Assembly (NCBI GenBank): GCA_947311265.1
Contig: CAMZKQ010000067.1
Span: forward strand, 1-11,358
DNA from: an uncultured Chlorobiota bacterium
Lineage (GTDB): Bacteria > Bacteroidota > Bacteroidia > Bacteroidales > JAADGE01
Reading direction: 5' to 3'
DNA: 11,358 bases
Shown: one piece after another, positions 5,917 to 11,358 of the stretch
How the letters are laid out: every line of letters starts with the position of its first letter
How positions within the stretch are numbered: position 1 is the first letter of the stretch
Made by a program: the position numbers and the translations under genes
Notes under the pieces: model-generated
Database searches by the model: none
Seen by the model: the letters and a program-made list of their open reading frames with translations, nothing else
Told to the model about the DNA's origin: nothing

Positions 5917-6846
5917 ATGCCTTCAAAGCGACACGAAAAGATTAGAAAAGTATTAGTTTCAGCAGCCGGGAAACTAAAAACTGACGGGGAGTTACCTAAA
6001 TTGCAAAAGATGCGCCCTGCATTAGAAATAGGTACACTTTTCTCCTTACTACCTTGGGGGGTTAGGTTCAAGAAAATAAAACTTAAAAATGAAAAACAAG
6101 TTAGACAACTGGCAGCAGAGGCAATAATCCCACTTCACCCTGCCAATACCGACCAGTTGGTGCTTTACTTTCATGGTGGTGGTTATACATTGGGCTCGTC
6201 CAATACGCACCGGGCAATGGTTAGCAAAATTGCCAAAGAAATTAATAGAGTTTGTATTTTGGTTGAATATAGAAAGTCGCCAGAACACCAGTTCCCAGCG
6301 GCTTTAGAAGATGCTATTTTTAGCTATAAGGCCATGCTCGAAAGGGGGAAAAAGCCCAAAAACATTATCTTAGCTGGCGATTCTGCAGGTGGAGGCATGA
6401 TATTATCTGCCATTGCAGAGATGAAGGACTTGGAGCTTCCTTTGCCAGGAGCAGCAGTTTGCCTATCGCCATGGGGCGACCTTACAAATAGTACAGAATC
6501 TATCCATAAAAATGAGGATTTTGACCCTTTGGTTGATGTGCAAAAAATGCAACTTTGGGCAAAAATGTACACCGGAGAGTATTCAGTAGATAACCCTAGA
6601 ATATCGCCACTTTTTGCCGATTTTTCTGGCTTTCCGCCTCTTCTTATTCAAGTGAGTGATTCTGAAATGCTGTATGATGATGGCATTAGGCTTGCAAAAA
6701 AAGCAGAAGATGCAGGAGTAGAAGTTGAATTACAAGTTTTTGAAGGCTTAATGCACTGGTGGCATTTATTCCAAAAAACAATACCCGAAGCAAAAGAAGC
6801 CACTTTAAAAGTGGCTAATTATATAAAATCTCATTTTGGGCAGTAG
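5917..6846 (+). CDS. Alpha/beta hydrolase of the hormone-sensitive lipase (fold-3, family IV esterase) type
   Basis: From ATG 5917 the protein has 309 residues, usual for the family; an in-frame TTG at 5896 would add seven. The oxyanion-hole motif HGGG is at residues 86-89, the nucleophile elbow GDSAGG at 154-159 (Ser156), the catalytic His probably in LMHWWH (His280), and the acid in or next to SDSEMLYDD (about 247-255). YRKSPEHQFPAALED, with PEHQFPAA at 122-129, is typical of the HSL group. No signal peptide is visible, so it should be a cytoplasmic esterase acting on small acyl esters or similar substrates; the natural substrate cannot be read from sequence. The stop TAG is one base from the stop of the opposing aminotransferase gene. 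No + strand terminator of note follows. Confidence 0.92.
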   Translation: MPSKRHEKIRKVLVSAAGKLKTDGELPKLQKMRPALEIGTLFSLLPWGVRFKKIKLKNEKQVRQLAAEAIIPLHPANTDQLVLYFHGGGYTLGSSNTHRAMVSKIAKEINRVCILVEYRKSPEHQFPAALEDAIFSYKAMLERGKKPKNIILAGDSAGGGMILSAIAEMKDLELPLPGAAVCLSPWGDLTNSTESIHKNEDFDPLVDVQKMQLWAKMYTGEYSVDNPRISPLFADFSGFPPLLIQVSDSEMLYDDGIRLAKKAEDAGVEVELQVFEGLMHWWHLFQKTIPEAKEATLKVANYIKSHFGQ

Positions 6847-6847
6847 G

Positions 6848-7999
6848 TTAAACCTGCTTTCCGAACTCAATTAAGCGGGCTACAGCAGTTGTTAAAGTCG
6901 CTTCTGATTTTGCAAAGCAAAACCGTAAGATTGTAGATTTTTGTGTGTCGTGGTAAAAGGCAGACATTGGTATTGCAGCTATCCCAAAATCAATGGTTAG
7001 TTTGTTGGCCACCTCGGTATCTTGTGCGTCAGATATTTTACTGTAATCCGCAGCCTGAAAATAAGTTCCACTTGAAGGGGTAAAATCAAGTTTTGTTTTT
7101 GCTAATTCAGTAGCAAAAAAATCGCGCTTTTTTTGGTAGAACGCGCCTAAATTTAGGTAGTTGTCTTCTTGCTCTAAAAATTCTGCAAGGGCATATTGTA
7201 TTGGCGTATTGGCTGCGTAAACTGTAAATTGATGCACGCGCCTAAATTCTTTCATTAGTGCTTCTGGTGCTACGCAGTATCCTGTTTTCCAGCCAGTGGC
7301 ATGGAATGTTTTGCCGAAAGATGAAACAATTAGGCTACGTTTTGCAAGCTCGGGGTACTTGGCAATGCTTTGGTGTGTTAGCTTATCAAAAATAATATGT
7401 TCGTAAACTTCATCGCTTAAAATAATTATTTTTGTGCCTGCAACAATCCGGTGCAGTTGTTTAATATCTTCTTCTGATAACACCTTCCCGGAAGGGTTAT
7501 GGGGCGAATTTAAAATAATCATTTTTGTTCGGGAGGATACCAACTTATTTACATCGTCCCAGTTTATTTTATAGTTAGGGTATTGAAGGGTTATAAAAAC
7601 AGGAATGCCTCCATTTAATTGTATTACAGGAACATAGCTATCATAAGCTGGTTCAAAAACGATGACTTCATCGCCATCATTTATAAAGGCTGTAATTGCA
7701 GAGTATAGGGCTTGTGTGCCACCAGCGGTAACTGTTATTTCTGTATCAGGATTGTATTTTTGCTTATAGAGTTTTTCTGTTTTTACAGATATAATTTCCC
7801 GAAGTGCCATTACACCTTGCATTGGGGCGTACTGGTTATAGCCCTTTTGCATATATTTTTGGGTGAGCGAAATTAATTCTTCCGAAATTTGAAAATCAGG
7901 AAAACCTTGTGATAAATTGACTGCCCCGTGCTTGTTGGCAAGGGCAGACATTACTGCAAATATTGATGTTTTTACATTTGGTAGTTTGGAGCGAATCAT
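6848..7999 (-). CDS. ybdL: PLP-dependent methionine aminotransferase, YbdL type
   Basis: The 383-residue protein aligns along its whole length with E. coli YbdL (386 residues), a fold-type I class I/II aminotransferase that prefers methionine, histidine and phenylalanine. Shared blocks include SKLP near the start, MSALA, NLSQGFPDF (28-36), NQYAPM, TVTAGGTQALYSAI, NSPHNPSG (164-171, Asn168), SDEVYEHI (195-202, Asp196 and Tyr199), SSFGKTFHATGWK (226-238, PLP-binding Lys230) and LRFCFAK (358-364, Arg359 binding the substrate carboxylate). All catalytic residues are present. In many bacteria such enzymes convert 2-oxo-4-methylthiobutanoate to methionine at the end of a salvage route, or start methionine breakdown; no other salvage gene is in the window. 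The ATG at 7999 fits the conserved N-terminus and has a -7 element 28 bases upstream. Confidence 0.93.
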   Translation of the reverse strand: MIRSKLPNVKTSIFAVMSALANKHGAVNLSQGFPDFQISEELISLTQKYMQKGYNQYAPMQGVMALREIISVKTEKLYKQKYNPDTEITVTAGGTQALYSAITAFINDGDEVIVFEPAYDSYVPVIQLNGGIPVFITLQYPNYKINWDDVNKLVSSRTKMIILNSPHNPSGKVLSEEDIKQLHRIVAGTKIIILSDEVYEHIIFDKLTHQSIAKYPELAKRSLIVSSFGKTFHATGWKTGYCVAPEALMKEFRRVHQFTVYAANTPIQYALAEFLEQEDNYLNLGAFYQKKRDFFATELAKTKLDFTPSSGTYFQAADYSKISDAQDTEVANKLTIDFGIAAIPMSAFYHDTQKSTILRFCFAKSEATLTTAVARLIEFGKQV

Positions 8000-8026
8000 C
8001 TAAGTTTGTTTTGGGTTAAATTTAAA

Positions 8027-8034
8027 CAAATGTA
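8027..8034 (-). promoter_or_regulatory. -7 promoter element for the methionine aminotransferase gene
   Basis: On the - strand 8034-8027 reads TACATTTG, an exact TAnnTTTG match ending 28 bases before the ATG at 7999. No TTG -33 box is seen at 17-23 bases. Confidence 0.5.
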
Positions 8035-8166
8035 GCAATATTATTTAAGTTCTCGGCTTATAATTGGAATAAAATAAAAGAAAATTTAGTACTTGTGTTT
8101 TGAGCCAAATTTTATAATAAACTAGATTTTAAATTATCTTTTTTAAGAAAGTTACTCTTAAATTGT

Positions 8167-8174
8167 TACCTTTG
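8167..8174 (+). promoter_or_regulatory. -7 promoter element for the sensor-phosphatase gene
   Basis: TACCTTTG fits TAnnTTTG exactly. It ends 48 bases before the TTG start at 8222, a longer leader than elsewhere in the window. No clear -33 TTG is present; a T-run lies at about the right distance. Confidence 0.5.
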
Positions 8175-8221
8175 GAGTGCTTATTGTAGTAAGTTATTTC
8201 TTATAATTAATAACTGTTAAT

Positions 8222-10189
8222 TTGATACAGAGGATTAAAAATATACTTTTCTTTTCAAACCCTAATTTTACTCTAAATTGGAAGCTAATTATTATATCCT
8301 TATTTTTTCTTTTTCAAACCTCTGAGATTAAAGCACAAGGCAAACCCAGTAGTGCAGACAGGGCAAAACTTATCATTAAAATAACAAAAGGATATATTTG
8401 GGATAGCCATGCAATTAAAGATAATTTTACTCTTTTTATTTTGGGTAGCGATGCTCAATTAGTTGCAGAACTAAAAAAAACAATAAGCATCCATGCTGCC
8501 TTGTTTGTTGTAAATTCGGGAAATAAGCTACCACAAAACTTGCCTAATGTTATCTTTTTAACGAAAGAAAAAAAGGCGGAAATCTCCAAAGTTTATAAAA
8601 CGATAAATCAAAAACCAGTACTTTTAATTTCGGAAGGGGTGCGGCAAGAGGAGTATATAATGGTAAACCTACATACGAAAAATGGGCGTTTAGATTTTAC
8701 GGTAAACGAATTTAATAGCTTTAAACAAGGCTTGAAAATAAATAAAACAATGTTGGATATTACAAATAGACAGATTGATTTGCCCAAGATTTTTAATACC
8801 CTTTTACGAAAATTACAAACCACAAAGGCTGAACTTTCCGACAAAATTGATGAGTTGGAAATGAAAGAATTTGATATAAAATTGCAGAAAAAGAAATTAA
8901 ATGCCAACAAGAAAAAAGTACTTATGCAAGAAATGGCACTTACTTCGCAACAGGAAGGGCTAGTAATGTTTCAGTCTGAGATAAACGATAAAGAAGAGAA
9001 ATTAACGCAAAAAGAAATAACATTACAAAATAATATCTACTTGCTCGAAAATCAAAAGATCATTTTGGCTCAAAAAGAATACCTCATCCAAATAAAAGAA
9101 GAGGAAAATAAAAAACAAAAAGCAGAGCTTGATAAACAAAAAGCAGAGTTGCAAGTACAAATAAATACAATCAAAAACCAATCTAAAACTATTGATACAC
9201 AAGATGGGCGGATAGAGTGGCAGCGCTATCTTATTTTTGGGGCAATAGGCTCGCTTATTTTATTTGCCTTCCTTTTGTTTTTTATATTCAGAAGTTACCG
9301 CATAAAGCAAAAAATTAATAAAGAACTTGAGGACAAACAAAATGAAATAACACAACAAGCCGAAGAATTAAAGACTACTAATAATGCACTTAGCGAGAAA
9401 AAAAATATTTTGGAAGAGCGAAACTCTGAAATACAGGCGAGTTTAAATTATGCACTTACCATACAGCAATCCATTTTACCAATTGATAGTTTTTTAGCAA
9501 CAAAATTTGATTATTTCTATATCTACAAACCCAAAGATATTGTTTCAGGCGATTTTTACTGGTATGCAGATGTTGATGAAAAAGGGCATAAGTACAAATT
9601 TATTGCCGTTTCAGATTGCACAGGGCATGGCGTTCCAGGAGCATTCATGTCGCTGATTGGCAGTAGGATACTCAATGAAATTTTGGAGAAAGAAATCTAC
9701 AACACAAAGCAAATTCTGGAACACCTACACAAGGAAATAACCATTGCTTTGAAGCAAGACGAAACAGACAATTCCGATGGAATGGATATTACCCTTGTGC
9801 GTATTGAAGACACAAAAGAAGGAGCAAAAATACAATTTACTGCAGCAAAGCATAGCTTGTTTATTTACCACAAAGGGCGTAAAGAAATTGAAAAAATAAG
9901 GGGCGACCAAAAAGGCATAGGCGGAAATTACTACGACCATGTCGATTTTACAAGCAACGAATTGAGCCTATTAAAAGGGGATATTTTATATATGCTTTCC
10001 GACGGAATACCAGACCAATGCTCGCTTGCACGAAAGAAATTTAGGGGAACTGGAATGGTTACAATGTTAAAAAAAGCATCGAAACTACCTTTTGCCGAAC
10101 AGAAAAAATGCCTCGAAAACGATTTGCAACGCTTCATGACCTATGAAGAGCAAATAGACGACCTTACACTTTTTAGCATAAAGCTCTAA
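8222..10189 (+). CDS. Membrane sensor phosphatase: YfiR-like domain, coiled coils, one membrane helix and a PP2C/SpoIIE domain
   Basis: The protein has 655 residues from a TTG start. An in-frame TAA lies at 8204 and no ATG, GTG or other TTG occurs before the signal sequence ends, so TTG 8222 is the only normal start. Residues about 20-39 are a signal peptide or anchor (LIIISLFFLF, then IKAQG). Residues about 46-180 resemble the periplasmic YfiR/DUF4154 domain (FILGSDAQL, LPNVIFLT, PVLLISEG, LDFTVNEFN, GLKINKTMLDIT). A long coiled coil follows (195-330), a membrane helix (336-357), a second coiled coil (360-405) and a PP2C/SpoIIE domain (about 408-655). Metal-binding motifs are intact: SGDF (D444), SDCTGHG (D465), DGMD (D522), SDGIPDQ (D594) and QIDDLTLF (D646/D647). 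It should dephosphorylate a cytoplasmic Ser/Thr protein, perhaps an anti-sigma antagonist, in response to an envelope signal. The partner is not in the window. Confidence 0.9.
   Translation: MIQRIKNILFFSNPNFTLNWKLIIISLFFLFQTSEIKAQGKPSSADRAKLIIKITKGYIWDSHAIKDNFTLFILGSDAQLVAELKKTISIHAALFVVNSGNKLPQNLPNVIFLTKEKKAEISKVYKTINQKPVLLISEGVRQEEYIMVNLHTKNGRLDFTVNEFNSFKQGLKINKTMLDITNRQIDLPKIFNTLLRKLQTTKAELSDKIDELEMKEFDIKLQKKKLNANKKKVLMQEMALTSQQEGLVMFQSEINDKEEKLTQKEITLQNNIYLLENQKIILAQKEYLIQIKEEENKKQKAELDKQKAELQVQINTIKNQSKTIDTQDGRIEWQRYLIFGAIGSLILFAFLLFFIFRSYRIKQKINKELEDKQNEITQQAEELKTTNNALSEKKNILEERNSEIQASLNYALTIQQSILPIDSFLATKFDYFYIYKPKDIVSGDFYWYADVDEKGHKYKFIAVSDCTGHGVPGAFMSLIGSRILNEILEKEIYNTKQILEHLHKEITIALKQDETDNSDGMDITLVRIEDTKEGAKIQFTAAKHSLFIYHKGRKEIEKIRGDQKGIGGNYYDHVDFTSNELSLLKGDILYMLSDGIPDQCSLARKKFRGTGMVTMLKKASKLPFAEQKKCLENDLQRFMTYEEQIDDLTLFSIKL
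9113..9148 (+). repeat. 21-base heptad duplication in the coiled-coil coding region
   Basis: The 15-mer AAACAAAAAGCAGAG occurs at 9113-9127 and again at 9134-9148. The 21-base offset equals seven codons, one coiled-coil heptad (KQKAELD then KQKAELQ). It looks like a tandem duplication of one heptad in the linker between the periplasmic domain and the membrane helix. Confidence 0.7.
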
Positions 10190-11358
10190 ATAAAATTTCT
10201 GCTGGGTGCAAGGCTTTTCTGTTTGTGCCATCTTTAATTTGGTGGCGGCAGCTTGTGCCAGAGGCACAAATAATGCTTTTAGCTGCTGCACTTCTTACGG
10301 CAGGAAATAAAACTAACTCGCCTATTTTCATGGATAATTTATAATGTTCCTTTTCGTAGCCAAAAGAACCAGCCATTCCGCAACAGCCTGATTTTATTTC
10401 AGTTACATTATAATTTTTGGGGAAAGAAAGCACATATTTTAAACTCTCGGTAGAAGCAACCGCTTTTTCTTGGCAATGCCCATGCAGTAAAATCTCTCTC
10501 TCGTTAGTATGAAACTGTGCCGTTTTAATTTTTCCTGCTTGCATCTCTTTGGCTAAAAATTCTTCCAAGGTAAAGCTATTTTCTTTTAAGTTCTTAACTT
10601 TTTTTTGAAACTCAGTGCTTTTATTCTTAAAATTAAAATTAGGATACTCATCTCTGAAAGTTAAAATTGCCGAAGGCTCAATACCTACAAGAGGCGAACT
10701 TTTGCTAATTATATTACCCAAAAAAAGAATGTTTTTTTCGGCAATAGCCTTTGCCCTTTTCAGCATACCTTTCGATAAAGACGCACGCCCACTCTCTATA
10801 TGCTTTGGTATTTCCACCGAGTAGCCCAGTTTTTGCAAAAGCAAAATAGCCGATTTCCCAATTTCAGATTCCGTATAATTAGTAAGTTCATCGGCAAAAA
10901 AATAGACTTTATTTCCTTTACTTGTAACCTCTGAAAGCTCTTTATTATAAATTTTTATTAATGATTTTTTACTAATTAGTGGCAGTTGCCGCTCTGTACT
11001 AAACCCCATAATTTTAGAAACTGCCTTGGAAACAAAACTTTTTCTCAAAAAAAGATTGCTTATGTAAGGTGTAACGGATAGCAATTTATTCACTTTTGAG
11101 TTGTTTGCCACAATTTTAGACCGTAGAGGAAACCCTTTTTTTTCGTAATACTTTTGCAGAAACTCGGCTTTTAATTTAGTCATATCTACCCCCGCTGGGC
11201 ATTCAGTTTTGCAGGCCTTGCAAGAGAGGCAAAGGTCTAAAATATTAAAAAGTTCATTGCTTTTGAAAGGCTTGGCATCATTTGTAAGTGCCTCCCGTAG
11301 CATATTTGCCCTTGCTCGGGTAGTGTTTTTTTCATCTCGGCTACCCATGTACGAGGGG
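10173..11358 (-). CDS. C-terminal part of an FAD-linked/iron-sulfur oxidoreductase (D-lactate dehydrogenase/glycolate oxidase-like); cut by the window edge
   Basis: About 394 residues are visible. The frame stays open to the right edge, reading P-S-Y before the Met at 11348, and the edge base fits the Cys of a C-P-S-Y motif, so that Met is internal, not the start. MGSRDEKNTTRARANMLREA follows, as in roughly 900-1000-residue proteins that join a GlcD-like FAD domain to a GlcF-like Fe-S domain. Counting from Met 11348, C40-x2-C43-x2-C46-x3-C50-P is a [4Fe-4S] motif, whose partner cluster lies near the edge. Further on are HGHCQEKA (about 289-296), the CCG motif SGCCGMAGSFGYE (320-332) and CASGTSCRHQ (361-370), the cysteine-rich GlcF-like half. 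Such enzymes oxidise 2-hydroxy acids at the membrane. The substrate cannot be fixed without the FAD half. The 3' end overlaps the phosphatase gene by 17 bases. Confidence 0.88.
   Translation of the reverse strand, partial: PSYMGSRDEKNTTRARANMLREALTNDAKPFKSNELFNILDLCLSCKACKTECPAGVDMTKLKAEFLQKYYEKKGFPLRSKIVANNSKVNKLLSVTPYISNLFLRKSFVSKAVSKIMGFSTERQLPLISKKSLIKIYNKELSEVTSKGNKVYFFADELTNYTESEIGKSAILLLQKLGYSVEIPKHIESGRASLSKGMLKRAKAIAEKNILFLGNIISKSSPLVGIEPSAILTFRDEYPNFNFKNKSTEFQKKVKNLKENSFTLEEFLAKEMQAGKIKTAQFHTNEREILLHGHCQEKAVASTESLKYVLSFPKNYNVTEIKSGCCGMAGSFGYEKEHYKLSMKIGELVLFPAVRSAAAKSIICASGTSCRHQIKDGTNRKALHPAEILFRALC

Larger units (their letters stand above)
8000..8221. other. Divergent intergenic promoter region
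   Basis: This AT-rich gap of 222 bases separates the start of the aminotransferase gene (-) from the start of the sensor-phosphatase gene (+). It holds one -7 element for each direction (8027-8034 and 8167-8174). The nonamer CTTATAATT occurs twice, near 8057 and 8200. I see no RNA gene, small ORF or strong hairpin in it. Confidence 0.6.

Noticed and set aside
1..11358. CRISPR array, tRNA, insertion sequence or phage-derived island
   Set aside because: No regularly spaced repeats, cloverleaf sequence, transposase, integrase or paired target-site duplications were seen by eye on either strand.

Overview
The window looks like chromosomal DNA of a member of the Bacteroidota. It is AT-rich. It carries a large secreted protein with a type IX secretion (T9SS) C-terminal sorting domain. 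No Shine-Dalgarno-like sequences stand out before the genes. Most gene starts are preceded by the Bacteroidota -7 promoter element TAnnTTTG, and TTG starts are used. I cannot name genus or species. No tRNA, rRNA, CRISPR array, integrase, insertion sequence or prophage gene was seen.

Layout from left to right. (1) A small + strand gene (85-516) carries a stand-alone domain like the periplasmic 'head' of SecD/SecDF; its true 5' end is uncertain. (2) A strong bidirectional terminator (557-589) separates it from a - strand pair: a BON-LysM protein of the Kbp/YgaU family (631-1059), with its own full-consensus promoter, and upstream of it a 1154-residue secreted Asp-box beta-propeller with PKD, Ig-like and PPC-like modules and a T9SS sorting tail (1132-4596). 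(3) A divergent promoter region leads into a radical SAM/SPASM protein (4743-5744) on the + strand. (4) An intergenic region with a 62-base imperfect hairpin precedes a hormone-sensitive-lipase-type alpha/beta hydrolase (5917-6846, +). (5) This gene converges, with one base between stop codons, on a YbdL-type methionine aminotransferase (6848-7999, -). (6) A divergent promoter region of about 220 bases leads to a membrane-anchored YfiR-like sensor fused to a PP2C/SpoIIE phosphatase (8222-10189, +). (7) That gene overlaps by 17 bases, tail to tail, with the 3' part of a large FAD-linked/iron-sulfur oxidoreductase (10173-11358, -), which runs off the right edge.

The genes do not form one obvious pathway: each is mostly a single transcription unit with its own promoter, typical of a Bacteroidota core-like region. 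The most unusual items are the YfiR-coiled-coil-PP2C fusion, the orphan SecD-head gene with a possible frameshift that removed a lipoprotein signal, the 62-base intergenic hairpin that could stop antisense transcription from the aminotransferase gene, and the repeated 24-base spacing between TAnnTTTG and the start codon at three genes. I saw no convincing new multi-gene system.
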